A stretch of 64,000 bases of DNA from Nymphaea colorata (GCF_008831285.2 NC_045146.1:24569703-24633702), one strand, 5' to 3'; positions 13,488 through 25,640 are shown, counted from the first letter of the stretch. Notes: a model not told the origin generated them from the sequence alone. Numbers and translations: made by a program.

Positions 13488-13673
13488 TCAGCAGTTGGAT
13501 CTTCGAGACTTGCGTTGTAGAAACTGGCAAAAATCCACATGGAGCCCATGACATTCTTTGACTCTGTCCACAGTGGCCAAAGATCCCACAGAGACAGAGG
13601 GGATCGGACTCCACTGTTCCTCAACGTACATATTGGGCATGGAATTAAAAAATTGCTCCTCGGTCCCCGCCAT
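13488..13673 (-). CDS. Unassigned short ORF with a good start context
   Basis: A 61-codon frame begins in the context ACAATGGCGG, the preferred plant start context (A at -3, GCG after ATG), and has no repetitive composition. The predicted product is neutral and soluble, with no signal peptide or membrane segment. I recognise no domain. It could be a small gene, a first exon with downstream splicing, or chance; a longer overlapping frame exists in another register. Coding status is uncertain. Confidence 0.2.
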   Translation of the reverse strand: MAGTEEQFFNSMPNMYVEEQWSPIPSVSVGSLATVDRVKECHGLHVDFCQFLQRKSRRSNC

Positions 13674-14712
13674 TGTACTTCGAAAAGAGCACCGGCTTCT
13701 CTCCCACAGTAACGACTATCTCTTCTCTTTCTTTTAAACAATTCTTGCTTGACAGCAGCAGCAGAGAGTGAGACGACTGTAGGAGCAGTAGAAGCAGAGG
13801 GGGAACAGATGGTAACGGTCGAATTATTGGGAGTGGAAGATGAGGAGGAAGGGAGAGGGAAGCGTCCATATGAGCCCAGTTAATGAATTGTTGGGGACAG
13901 AACGGGTCCACCTCCTCGTGGGGAGAGAGAGAGAGAGAATAGCATTTTCGCTTCTGCAGAGATTGCGTATTTCGAAGACTCCCTCTGATCTTTCCTCAGA
14001 GAACGGCGCCGGACAGATCCCCCGTTCTTCAAAGCTTGCCGTTTCTTCCCGCCCTTTGTCTCAATGCAGCCAATCGGTGTGCGGATAGTTTATTAAAATG
14101 CACTGCTGCGTTTGAATGCGTTCGTGTGCGCGATGATCTGTGAGTGATTATTTTATCTGTGGAGTGATTAAATACACGAATCACATGGCAAGGTTCCAAT
14201 TTCATGACTTGGGTGTGTTTGTTTGAATCGAGAACCCAGCTTATGTTTGAATGAATGGGTGAAGATCTTCAATTTGTTGATGATCTTTGGTCGTTTGGCG
14301 TATTAAGAAAATTCTCATATTTGGTGGCCGTTCTGAAGCTCTTTTATCAACTAAATCGATGTTGTAAATATCGGTTTCTATCAAAGCATCTGAGTTAAAA
14401 ATTATGCGCCACACTGGCTAACACCAGTGGGCACATGCTGGGCTCTTTCAGAAAGAGATATGTATATATATTCGTCCTTGCATGTGTGAAGGGTCAGACC
14501 ATTCGGACGGCTGGAGAAATCCGTGTCCAATATATATAATATATATATATAACTTTATTAAAATATCAGCTGATATTGTTTTCACGTGTCGGTCATTTTC
14601 CAATAAGAACGTTATAATGTTATTTTATTGAAATATCAACACATACAAGCCAATATAGCCGGAATCTGTGTCATCCTAGCTAGATGATACTTAAGACAAC
14701 GCCATCTATTGG

Positions 14713-14789
14713 GCCCTGGCTCATTATGGAGAGGGACCTGTACATGAGCATGCGCCCTGGCTCATTATGGAGAGGACCTGTACATGAGC
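14713..14789. repeat. Tandem duplication, about 40-bp period
   Basis: Copy A (14713-14749) and copy B (14754-14789) both begin GCCCTGGCTCATTATGGAGA and end ACCTGTACATGAGC. They differ by one G in the GAGAGG(G) run. A recent local duplication. Confidence 0.9.
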
Positions 14790-17654
14790 TTCGGCGATAT
14801 ATGGCCAGATAACCACAAAAAATTGTATGATCTCTGGATGAAACCACTTATCAATCTACGCCGCGCCGCAAGTCTACTGTTCACCGTTGTTTAACGAAGG
14901 CAACCTCATTAGCGATCTCAATTATTGGTAAGATTTCCTTCCACTTCATCATTTATTTTCTCACTTTTTCCAACTGCAGATTTCAGATCCACGGTTATCC
15001 AAGGCCACCAGGAGCTCAGATCCCCACAAAAAAAAAAAACCATTGGCTCTCAAATCCATGGTTTTCTACATATAGATAGATTTGAGATTTTTGCTAGTGA
15101 GATCCCTTAAATGCTACACCTTTTAAAGCAGTAACATCCAATTTGAGATTTGATGTTACAAAAAACTACCTAAGTATATTCTGTGTCCTTGTGGACAATT
15201 GGGAGAAAAAGAGGTCATGATTGAGAAAATGAGTCCGACTCATAGACTTTGATCAGTTGACTAAGTTCATAACAAACCAATATCTAATATTTAATTGATC
15301 ATATAGAAATGATAGGATAACTATGTGATGGTAAGTAACCATTCTATAGTAATTAATCATGATTTATATTTCATAATTAAGGATGGTACTTTAGTTGGGA
15401 GGTATTTGCTTGACAGTAAGCCATTTATGGACTGTTCCAAATTTTAATTAGACATTCGTAAGCTGCTGGTGCATTCATCTCTGCCCAAAATTGTGAGCGT
15501 CAGAAACACTTATTGTGAGAAAATCTTGGATAATATTGTGAAGAAGTTCTCTTGGAACGACAACGGGGTCGCAATATTGAAGAACATTTGTCATGAGCAA
15601 GCAACGGGCAGTTGAAGATAAGGAAAGACTGGGCTTTAATTTGCTTACGATGTCAATGTCAACGATATCGAAGGCGGATCATTTTGTAAAACAACATATT
15701 AAAATTCGTAAGGTTAGATGCTCGATACCCTGCCATTTTTTTGTCGTAAAAACAATTCTAGATTTTTATATTTTAAAAGGAAACTCAAGATTTATATTGG
15801 CCTAGTTGCTCGTTTTGGCAAGGGACAGAAAATATCCTTGCTTTTATCCTTCTTTCTAGATGATACATTTCGTTTTGGGTAGGTATTCAATGAAGTTGCT
15901 TACTCTTCATCTTGGTATGAGATTTCTGGAAAATATTTAGTTGACCAAAAGCATTCGATGGTGCAGCTAAGTTCATGAAATCAAGACGTGCGGCGGTGAC
16001 TTATTTTGGTGAGAAGGAATGCCTCTCAAGGGCAATTCACATTTCCAAAGGGATCCGGAAGCTTTTGATCATTCGTTTTAGTGATGAACCATTATGCCAG
16101 AATTTGAATTGAAAGGACCTCTACAAGGGGAGAGAGTGAGAGAGAGAGCTCATGAGATGCTTCGTACGTTGAAAGGGGGTGAATGTATTTTTGTACTGAG
16201 AATTTTTGTAAACGTCACATACTGATTGCTGCTGATCTTCTTGTCACAATTCCAGACTTCTACTTTGCAAAAGGAAACGAAGAAGCCAAGCAATTGAAAG
16301 TTGATCTAGAGACAGGCCTGTCCTTTGTCAAAAGGCTATCGGCAATAGCTGGTTAGCTAAACTAAACAGCTACCAAGGAATTTGCAGAGAGATGTGGAAT
16401 ATGGGTGAAGCGCAGAAGCAGCCAACTTTTCCTACCTACGAACCTCAGCCTTCTTCCCCGTCTCTTGAATGCTGGTCCCAGATTGATATCTCAGCTCCCC
16501 AAAATAGTTCCGGTACTGACAACTTTTCAAGCAGGCAATTTGTTAAAGGTTTTAGCTTAAAAGATGAGAATATAGGGGAAGTCTAAGGCTGCCGTGTCGG
16601 GAATGTTGCCAAATGGTTAAAATTTGTTACTACAGCAACTAAGTGGTATTAGGCTATTAGCCATAGTTTATGATACAATTATGGTTTATAGTGGTTTTAG
16701 CAGCGATTTGTGGTTTTTTGGTAATGAATTTTAAAATTTAAACATCCAACAACTATTTGACACATGACAGCATTAACTTTTCCATATACATGTAAATCTA
16801 ATTATCCTTCCCGTCCTACAATTCACAATGCAAGCGCGGGGCAATGCATGTTCTCAAAGTGGACGGTAGAGAGTTTTTACACTCTTGCAGGAAAGTGTTG
16901 TTTGGAAGATTATATGATTTTCTCACACCTAGGTGACCGCAACACTCATGGCTGCAGTCGAGGCTCTTACATAGCTCCGGACGTGAATAGAGAATCACTT
17001 GAGCCTGTGTAGGTGCGTATTTCTGAGGATGGTTTGTAAAGCCAGCCGAGAAGAATAATCACCAGAGGGCAACGATCAGAAGGTCGAATGTGAAGGGTGA
17101 CAAGTTGAAGTCCGTGGATAAAAACCATGTGATTTGTTGTCTGAACTTTTTCATGGTGTTCTGAACTTTTTCATGATGTTCAGGTAATAAAATTTGGTGG
17201 TCGGAAGAAATTCCAAGTCCGTTGCCTCTCTCTATGGACATAACTGAATTACTCCAAACCGTCTTCTGACGAAGGCAGACATTGTTTCTCTCAAGAATGA
17301 TAAGTCAGAGCGAGATGCCTTCTATCTTTTCCATGGCCTGGGATCCTCCTACCCATTATCTCTATTTATAGTCCACCTACCAGTTGAAAAAGATCTTGAA
17401 TCCAGATGCATCAGGCATGCATGCATCTTTGCATGGACAACAACCGTTGGGACCTAAACACTGCCTATTTAACTTAAATGCAGAGGTCTCATGGCATGAA
17501 TATCTATCTGCTTTACTGCTGCGACCAATGGCTACGCCACCGAGTTCGGCTTACTTTCATTTCTCTAAAAGCTAATACAAATCATCATACTTCTAGCTCC
17601 TCGTTTTAGTGAAATCACTTGCCAGACTATGCCAAGAAATGCAGAACCTTTTAT

Positions 17655-17723
17655 CTTCTTTCAATTTGAAGGTCTGCGATCCAGCGCCATAACCACATGT
17701 ACAGACCTTCAAATTGTAAGAAG
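17655..17723. repeat. Strong inverted repeat (hairpin, 22-bp arms)
   Basis: The left arm 17655-17676 and right arm 17702-17723 pair over 22 positions with a single mismatch (17661/17717). The inner 15 bp (CAATTTGAAGGTCTG against CAGACCTTCAAATTG) are perfect, and the loop is 25 nt. The arm length and near-perfect pairing resemble a small-RNA precursor or the termini of a short inverted-repeat element. Neither arm matches a conserved plant microRNA that I know. Confidence 0.8.
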
Positions 17724-19045
17724 GAGATGCCCAAGATAGTAATGAGCTTGGCCTTTTAAACTGAAGGCTTTTATTCCATCAGGTATCCCATGGTAGAAAA
17801 GAAGTCATCATCAACGACCTTAGATGGAGAAAGCGTCTCACTAGCATGATCAAAGGGAGGAGGAAGATTTCTGTGCAATGGGAGGCAATTAGAGGTAACA
17901 TCCACCGCATCAGTCTACTGTCTTCATCGCCGACAGCTTCAGCTGGATCTATTTTCAACAGCTATGCGGTCAAAGATGGGAGAATGACACATGTTAGAAA
18001 GGCCAACAGTAGCCCTCTTGAGTGTCTGTTTGGTGTTTGAGGTGCAAGTCGCCCAAGATGTTTTCCTCGTCTTGGAAGGATTTCTTCCTCAGCCTCCTTT
18101 TTTTGTTTTGTGCTGCTAGTGTTAGCAGTTTGTTTCTTTGCTACCCCGTTAAGCCTTGTTCGATGCTCAGCATCCCCCTTTCGTTGTTCTTTGGCCAATA
18201 AAACCAACTCCCAGCATACCTTACGATTGGAAGTGAAACCGAGAAACTTATTAAATTATGTTAAATTAACACAGCAAAATAAGTACTTTGATTACTTTGC
18301 CTCTCATATGTCCACCAATATTTTCCTTTGAAGTCGTTAGCGACAGGTATTGGATTCACGGGAGCTGTTTATCGCCTGAGTGCATGGAGAATTTTAGATC
18401 TCAAGAGTGCTGAGACAAGGATCCGCGCCTCTAGGATCGTTTTATGGGTGATCATCGTCAATGGCCAATGGGAAGCCCAAAACTCAGTTTAGGACCTTCA
18501 CCCCGTCGCCACACCATTTTTTAACTAAAACTAACCTTGGAGTTCTGACAGAACAATTCTCGCATCCGCATCTCTCCCTCCCTCTCTCTCGTCCTTTAGA
18601 TGCAGAGCAGAAGCACCGTAGCCTGATTGATACTACGTGCGATTCTGGTCAGATGTACGTAAGGTATGGATGATGCACATGGTGGCCTGCAGATGGTGCT
18701 ACACGTACAAGCATGTGCACCCGCAAAACCTTGAACTGAAAGTGGAACACGGATGTTCATCTAGGGTGCAATTCATTGCGTGTTAAAAATAATATTATAT
18801 GGTATTACATATACAGATAAGAGGAACTCAGCTTCACCCGGCTACAAAAGACATTCATGAACAAAATCATAAGCAATCGCATTACATTCACATCTTGCCT
18901 TATTATACGGTTAACATGGTCCCCCATCACTGACAGCAACATTTCACTCTTTATCCCTGTCCTTGAAGCACAAATAACAGACAAAATTCCCTGAAGAGAG
19001 CAGAATATGTATGAAGAAAGACATGAAAATTCAAGGGCATCAATA

Positions 19046-22000
19046 TCATGCATGCCAAGGTGCTAATTGCTTGAAACCAACGGGATAAGGCTCCCACCCA
19101 CATTCTGGCTCCTTGCGCTTTAGGGTGGGGCCAGAACCAGCAACCTGCAGTCCTGTTGTCTTCCCCGTTTCATCTATCAATGGACCATGGCCATGGATAA
19201 ATACAGGCCTTGAAACCCCCTCCCTCTTGTCACTATCTGCCAGTGACATACCTGAATTTAGGTCTAGGCTTGGACGCATAACCCCAACACCGTTCATACC
19301 AGAAGGTGTGCTTGTAACACTCATAAAGAAGGGGGGCCTTGAGAATGCTGAAGGTACAGGGGGGGCCAGAATCTGGGGTATAACTGTCGCACCCCGAGTG
19401 TCAACCATGTAAGGGAGATGACCTGGAGTGTAAACTGCCGAAGAGAGAGACATGGCAGGACCGACTGCAAGTCCATTGTATGCAAAAGGCAGCTGAGCTG
19501 TGGTGTAAGCCAGTGTGGACCTTGGGGCTTCTCCAACAACTCTTCCTGAGGTTGCTGCTAAAGATGAAAGGGGACCCCCTTGCCCAGAAACAAAAAATGG
19601 TTGGGCAGGGCTGGGGAAATCCTTTCTTTCCACATCCATTCTTGAACCCATAATGGAAACAACAGGGTCATCCAATTTTCTGTCTGCAAAAGATTTTAAA
19701 GGTTGAAAAGGGAACTTATCAATCTTCTGTTGATCATAGCTGCATGGATCCAAGAAAGTTGGGTTGTCATTCAGGTCGATGTTTCTCATGGCGGATTGCC
19801 TAGACGATGATGACGACGAAGCTGGAGAAGGAAAATGTGGTCCATTTTGCTGCTGGGGCAAATTCCGGTCGATTCTCCAATCAGAGGACTGGTATTGGCA
19901 TCCGTCATCATCATCGACACGATTAAGATCCAGATTTAACCTCTCTACTCGTTTGGAGTTCACTTCAGTGGAGGAATCACCAGGATGACGATTAGATGTG
20001 AACGGAATCTGTTTTCCTGATGGTGGAAGATTGGTTACATCAAGATCACCATCCGCTACATTCAGATCAATTTTTAGAACATTTTGAGACTGCTTTGCAG
20101 TGTGGGTGCTTGCATCAGCCTTCTCTACTTCAACAATTTTTCGAGGAGAAGCTGGACGGAATGCACTGGTTGCTGCTGTTCCCTTCCAACCAAGCTCTCC
20201 TTCAAAATGAAGTGGGGTGACGGGCAAACCTGCAACTCCCTTTGAAGCAGCAATTACTTTGATCGGATGATTAGTGTGGGCAGCTTTTGGGCGATCATCT
20301 TCTACCATCAGAACATCCTCATTCAAATCAAAACCACATCTAGGCACAACAGAGCCCAGTTCTTGAGAAGCTGGCTTTGATTGAGAAGAATCCTGTTCAT
20401 GTATCTGAGTGTCTTTCCCCTGCTCTAAGTTTTGAGCCTCTTGCGGGGCCTGTCCTACATCAGAAGAGCTAACCTCAGCCAGTTGCTCATTCCTTTGGAT
20501 GGGAAGATCAGATGGAGGTTCCTCAGGCGCATGAATATTAGACTCAGGAAGAGTTGGCTTCACAAGAATGTTATTCCCGTTGTCCCCATCATGAGAGCTA
20601 TGAAGAGGCTCTACATAAATTCCCACTTCTTTCTCCAGGTCCTTAACTACTTGTCGTGCACATTCTAGAATTTCATCATCAGTCCCACAGCCTAACCTCG
20701 TTTCTGAAAGCTTCTTTTCTGGATCTCTGACATTCTTCTGATATCCCTTTGCTAAAAGCATTTTATGACTTGTAGTGGCAAAAGCGCTCTCATCGGCCTT
20801 TATCTTTACGTTTGCCTCAATACGAGACCCTTTTTCATGGCTAGCCTTCATAAAGCTATCACCATCCCTGGGAAAAACTTCTGGACCCTCAAACTTGTTC
20901 AAAGTGCCCGCAACTCCACTGGAACACACAACTGAATTCACATAACCTATTTGACCTTCAGGCTTTGGATCCACCATGCTCATTGTCTTGTTCCTTGAAT
21001 GGAGCTCATGTGTACCATCTTTACCAAGAACCACAGAAGATTTTCTAGGACTAGTATTACAATCATTAGCATCTGATTTACAGGATAAAGTTGCCTCATC
21101 AATTCCCTTTGGGTAGCCAATGTGTGAAGGGAAGACAGATGTGTTGGAAACTGACTTCTCTTCCTTTTCTAGGCTCACAGTCACCGAGGACTTACATGAG
21201 GATCCTTCCCTACCACTGATTACAGATTCTGTCCTTTCTTTTAAAGAACCATTACCAACATCTGGCTCTGAAACCGTGGAAGCCTTGTTATCAGAACGTT
21301 CTCTTGCAGTCAAAGAAACACATGAACTAGCAGAAGCAGATCCTTCCACTGATAAAGCAACTGAGGCACCTGCTACAGCATCCACCTTATGCACCATAGC
21401 ACAATATCCATTTGCTTTTACCCCAGCTTGACTGGATGACCGGTTCGCATCACTGATAGATTTATTCTGGAACATATCCAAGTTTGCAACCTTTACCTGT
21501 GAGCTCCCACTATCAAGAGTATCCGAACATCTATCACTGGAGGTACCTTTTGGAGGAAAGGCACTAGGAACTGCAGTCTTCAAGGACCCACCATACACAA
21601 TAAGCTTGGTTTCAGTTGAATGCTTGCGCTCAATTTCATGGCCTCCACCGTCTTTTCCTACATCAGACTTTTTACTTGTTTCTTTCACCTGAGTCCAGCC
21701 TTCCAATAAATTTCTTGCTCTTTTCTGGATCTCCATGCTCTTATGCCCAAAGAGGTGTTTGACTGTAATTCCTATGCCACTTCCAGCTGACCTTTCTCTG
21801 TTTATCGGTAGTTTCTCCAGGGCTCCTAGTAATGCACTAATTGCTTCTTCTGATCCATCATTCCTTGCATCACCATTATATTTCTGTGCTTCCTGAAGCC
21901 ACTGATCAAGAAAACAGAGACCTTCCAACCGGACAAAATGATCAAGACAATCTGCATTGTCAGTAGCTGCTAAGATAGCTGCAACAGTCGACCATTGCCT

Positions 22001-22132
22001 GGCTGCATCACCAAAGTTCTTTATTGCACAGTTCTTCTCCTTTTTCATACCTGAAACTAGCTCTTCAACCCTACCCAGGCTTGACAGCCCATCCTTCATC
22101 TCAGTCAATGTAAAGAAGTCCTCCAGCGTCAT
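19046..22132 (-). CDS. TFIIS N-terminal (LW) domain protein with five DLN motifs
   Basis: A 1028-codon CDS in one exon, complete from MTLEDFFTLTEM to LAPWHA and stop. Residues about 20-150 form a TFIIS N-terminal/LW helical bundle (RQWSTVAAILAAT, ...SGIGITVKHLFGH, RARNLLEGW), the docking fold shared by elongation factors and related nuclear regulators. The opening resembles Arabidopsis AT4G24200, annotated as a TFIIS family protein; the related SUO protein also has a BAH domain, which is absent here. The rest is low-complexity, Ser-rich and probably disordered. It carries DLN cores at residues 602, 689, 735, 786 and 957 (in FDLNE, IDLNV, LNLDLN, IDLND, LDLNS), resembling EAR-type repression motifs. 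A nuclear role in transcription or chromatin regulation is inferred from the domain; repression through TOPLESS-type partners is only suggested by the DLN motifs. Confidence 0.94.
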   Translation of the reverse strand: MTLEDFFTLTEMKDGLSSLGRVEELVSGMKKEKNCAIKNFGDAARQWSTVAAILAATDNADCLDHFVRLEGLCFLDQWLQEAQKYNGDARNDGSEEAISALLGALEKLPINRERSAGSGIGITVKHLFGHKSMEIQKRARNLLEGWTQVKETSKKSDVGKDGGGHEIERKHSTETKLIVYGGSLKTAVPSAFPPKGTSSDRCSDTLDSGSSQVKVANLDMFQNKSISDANRSSSQAGVKANGYCAMVHKVDAVAGASVALSVEGSASASSCVSLTARERSDNKASTVSEPDVGNGSLKERTESVISGREGSSCKSSVTVSLEKEEKSVSNTSVFPSHIGYPKGIDEATLSCKSDANDCNTSPRKSSVVLGKDGTHELHSRNKTMSMVDPKPEGQIGYVNSVVCSSGVAGTLNKFEGPEVFPRDGDSFMKASHEKGSRIEANVKIKADESAFATTSHKMLLAKGYQKNVRDPEKKLSETRLGCGTDDEILECARQVVKDLEKEVGIYVEPLHSSHDGDNGNNILVKPTLPESNIHAPEEPPSDLPIQRNEQLAEVSSSDVGQAPQEAQNLEQGKDTQIHEQDSSQSKPASQELGSVVPRCGFDLNEDVLMVEDDRPKAAHTNHPIKVIAASKGVAGLPVTPLHFEGELGWKGTAATSAFRPASPRKIVEVEKADASTHTAKQSQNVLKIDLNVADGDLDVTNLPPSGKQIPFTSNRHPGDSSTEVNSKRVERLNLDLNRVDDDDGCQYQSSDWRIDRNLPQQQNGPHFPSPASSSSSSRQSAMRNIDLNDNPTFLDPCSYDQQKIDKFPFQPLKSFADRKLDDPVVSIMGSRMDVERKDFPSPAQPFFVSGQGGPLSSLAATSGRVVGEAPRSTLAYTTAQLPFAYNGLAVGPAMSLSSAVYTPGHLPYMVDTRGATVIPQILAPPVPSAFSRPPFFMSVTSTPSGMNGVGVMRPSLDLNSGMSLADSDKREGVSRPVFIHGHGPLIDETGKTTGLQVAGSGPTLKRKEPECGWEPYPVGFKQLAPWHA

Positions 22133-22283
22133 AATGGCTGTCCACCCTAGCTAGATGCTTCTTTCCTTAATAATCAACTTCATAGGATAACATTCACCAT
22201 CAACTTCTAACTTGCTTCCGTTGGCTAGGTGCACAAATTAATAGAGAAAAACTGATGATGATACAAAGTTCTGTCCACATTAT
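22133..22283 (-). other. Probable 5' leader exon with four uORFs
   Basis: A good acceptor (TTCTTGTTGCAG, AG at 22285-22284) precedes 22283, so this stretch is probably the last leader exon joined directly to the ATG at 22132. It contains four complete upstream ORFs: 22200-22280 (26 codons), 22180-22200 (6 codons), 22167-22193 (8 codons) and 22151-22183 (10 codons). The first stop overlaps the second start as TGATG, and the second stop overlaps the fourth start as ATGA. None overlaps the main start. If transcribed, they would be expected to lower translation of the main CDS. Confidence 0.5.
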
Positions 22284-25200
22284 CTGCAACAAGAAAATAA
22301 ACAAATATTATCACTTCAATATGATAGTGATAGCACTTTGAATAGTCTAAATTAAGAAAAAGTCTACTAAGGCAAGTTTTTCTCTTTCACTATTTCTTCA
22401 ATAAATTTGTTTCACATTTTCTTCAATCATGGTCATTTTGTGTCTTACTCATTTTATCACCCAATGGCTGTGTCCAGTTCCATTTTTTGTCAAAAAATTG
22501 CAAACCTTGAACTTTGTTGATCTACCTACTTTCCTATTACTGCTACATGACTGCAAACCGATACATCATGTCTATTCTTTGAGACTCTGCACTGCAGAAA
22601 GACTCTGCACTGCAGAACATGGCTTGATCAATAACAGTAACATTTACAGGAAATGTAGACACATATTATTCATTACCATAACTTTCTACTTTGTGGAGTC
22701 AATTGTGGTGGATTCATTGAGCAATGCCATTCTGGAAAGAGAATGAGAGTGCACAGATGGCAGCGATAGAACCACTAAGATGAAGCTGATTGGACAATCA
22801 GCCACTTAGTCATAACACAACTTGTAATAACTAAGTAACAAGTGCAGCCACTAGACAAATTGCCAAAAGACTGACACTATGAAGGGCCGAAGGTTAATGA
22901 TGCTATGATGGGAGTACATATATAATAGATGAAAAGAAGAAAACAGCAACACCGAAAAGAAGAAGAAGCAAATGCAATTTAAGACATCTGAATACACACA
23001 GGCAAAAAAAGGAACAAAAGGGATTTGATAAAGCTTTCTGCACCTACCTGGCTTCACCACGCAAAACCTTCCATAGTCCATAGGCTAACTCGACATCCCA
23101 GTGCAAGTTTAATTAAACAACTCCAACCAACATCCAATCCTGTCGTGAATATGACCTACATGTGTATACTTGATGTCTTGAGAAGATGAAGCCAACTCTA
23201 TTGGTACCTAACCCATTTTTGCTGCCACTCAACATACCACAACTTTTTAGGAATGACATTTCAGCAATAAGTTGTAATTGTTGGGTTAGAACACCAAAAA
23301 AATCATGGGTATCCTAAGCCTAGGATGAAATGCGTCAACATGGGTATCAGAAAAGGACAAGGTTGTTTGAGCATCTAAAATGAACAAATGCATATGTGCA
23401 AGCAGAACCACACCTGCCTGCACAAATAGCACATGAATAGGATGTAATTAGGAATACTGCTGCATCCCAGATTCCTCAGGTATGTTTCTCCAGAAGCAAG
23501 CCACCCTTTTGCATCTTTTACCAGATAAGTCAATCTGACAATCCTATAGACCCCAAGAAGGAAGATCTGCTAAGTCAACCAACAGAAGCACTACACGTAG
23601 GTACAATCAGATCATCCTTTGTAGTGTCTTTTGAGAGGTGAGCATGAACTATCCATTCAATCCATTAATGGAAGCAGCAGAAAATCCTTAGCTACTACTC
23701 CAATAGTTCTCCTAGCAGGGAACGATTGTAACCATAATGTTGGATCCCATTTTCTCTTCTAGGCCAGTAAAGCATGCAAATGATCCTAGCAAGAAGCGGA
23801 ACTCACATGAAATCCTAAAGGACAACATTACCAAATATTTTGCAGTTTAAGTAATTTCAATAATATCCTGGGGTTCCCTATACTTCCCAAACCCAACATG
23901 ATGGGATGACTATTAAAATAATACAAGTTATTAGAATTAGAAAACTGATATTCACAGTAAATGTTGCAACTCCATCATACATCTTCAGCCAAACCTCCAA
24001 GACTTTAATAGTTTACAAGGGTTCTATTCTTCCTGCAATGACGTGCTAAAATCACATTGAATTATCCTTATAGCACATTCTAAAGACAGCAGTGCAAATG
24101 TGCTCAATCAGTTTGCTATTTAGAGCAAGAATCTAGCTTCTGGTACAGGAGACAGATGCACCCAAGCATGTGTTATATACTCAAAGGAGCATAACAAGAC
24201 AGAAGCATAACATGCACAATATCAGTAACACAAGAACCTTCTGCTTGTTGTATGAACAAACTTAGCATAAAAAGTTAAGCTTATTTCACTTTGCAGAAAA
24301 TATACCATGAGCAACCAGCTCAATCATAACTACAAAGCAGATGGTTCATCCCCTCTTCCTGATCCCATCCACTCAAAAGTCAGCAGGCCAGGCAAAACCT
24401 AATCTTTCTACCCCCTGCTGATTCAATCCAAGTGCTGCATCAGCTGCCCTATAGGTCAAGTTCACCACCCAGGAAGCACCTACTAGGGAACAGCAAAAAG
24501 GTAAGCAGGCAACATCAACCAGCTGATGATCAAGGCAAGTTCGACCAAATTATTTCATTACATGGTTGGACATGAGGTGAGTTCTAGAATATGCAGGAGG
24601 TTGCAGAAACAGGTGACATTATGACTACTCAGTTTAACATGAACAGAAGTGCATTATAACGGGTTTACAATTTGGTCCAGAAACGAGCAGGCTCACACAT
24701 GGATATTCAGCAGCCAAGAAAATATTTAGCAAGTCATCCTAAGAGGTTCGGTCAATTATCTGTTTATAAGCAATAGGACATTCAATCATGTAGTATTTGT
24801 ACCCTGCCAGACCATTGACGATTCTCTCTTCAGTCGAGGCTTATATTGTAGTGTGAAGCAAAGGATAGATAACGGTCTCCCTAGCTCAACTTAATCTACT
24901 ACAACAGCAGAACACAGTCGGACAGACTAGCAACCTGTGCAGCTGATGCCTTTCAATCTTGAGGCTCCTCTTATGCATCACTCGGACAGTTACTTGGAAA
25001 TCTAAGGTAATGTTTATGATAATCAATTATAGCATAGGGGCAATGGATTTTTTGGAAAAGATATCTTCCTGCGTCCTCTAATTTGCTCCACAGCCTCCCC
25101 AAACAAAGCTCAAGCGAAAAGCAAGCTTTCCACGGGATACATCATGTAAATCCAGACAAAATCCTTGAAAAGGCACGGACAGACATATATCTGAAAGCAT

Positions 25201-25640
25201 GTATATTCGAAACTGCTCAAAGTCGCTTGAAGACCATAAATAATGTGTCTTGAAGCATATCAGCACCACGGACATCCGGAAACGTGAAAGCAAGTGAGAC
25301 CACGATCTTAGTGCATCGGAAATACCACCAGTTAGGAAACTCGTCCTTCACAAGGCGAACTTGTACGATCAAAAGAGTATCAGAAACAAGAAAGAGGTTC
25401 ACAAATAGTCGATGATCAACACACGGAAAGAAATATTTTCACCAACATTAAATTGAGCCCATCACCGATGGTAGCCACCAATCACGATCTCAATCCCATC
25501 AAAAGGATTCGTCTCCAGAAACGCCGCCGAACTTAGAAACGCATGGTCGCAAAAACAGATCCCCAGAAATGATGTCGATTTCCAGTGATCCGAAGAGCAA
25601 CACCACAACGGCCGATCGATCAGAAGAGGCCGTGAAATCT
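22284..25640 (-). other. Presumed leader intron(s) of the TFIIS-domain gene
   Basis: No protein family is recognisable on either strand. A donor-like CCAG|GTAGGTG lies near 23047 (-) and could mark an extra leader exon. An 18-bp tandem repeat lies at 22583-22618. The interval separates the coding exon from the GC-rich promoter-like block at 25.9-26.4 kb, so it is best read as intronic. The exact leader structure cannot be fixed from sequence. Confidence 0.4.

Larger units (their letters stand above)
10872..18780. other. Subtilase 3' region, then spacer without a recognised gene
   Basis: The first few hundred bases after 10871 are probably subtilase 3' UTR. Further on there is a (TGAT)5 tract at 11721-11740, an AT microsatellite at about 14526-14552, a GA tract at about 13923-13938, a 37/36-bp tandem repeat at 14713-14789 and a 20-bp tandem repeat at 17141-17180. 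The exceptional hairpin at 17655-17723 is listed separately. Short frames at 16392-16586 and 17846-18040 (+) look protein-like but match no family I know. Confidence 0.5.

Noticed and set aside
16047..16070. TCCAAAGGGATC, matching the first 12 bases of miR393
   Set aside because: The match ends there (CGGAAGC follows instead of GCATTGA), and I see no complementary arm nearby.
16240..16586. Protein-like stretch (YFAKGNEEAKQLKVDLETG, then a separate 64-codon frame)
   Set aside because: A stop separates the pieces and I recognise no family; it could be a decayed exon, but the evidence is too thin.
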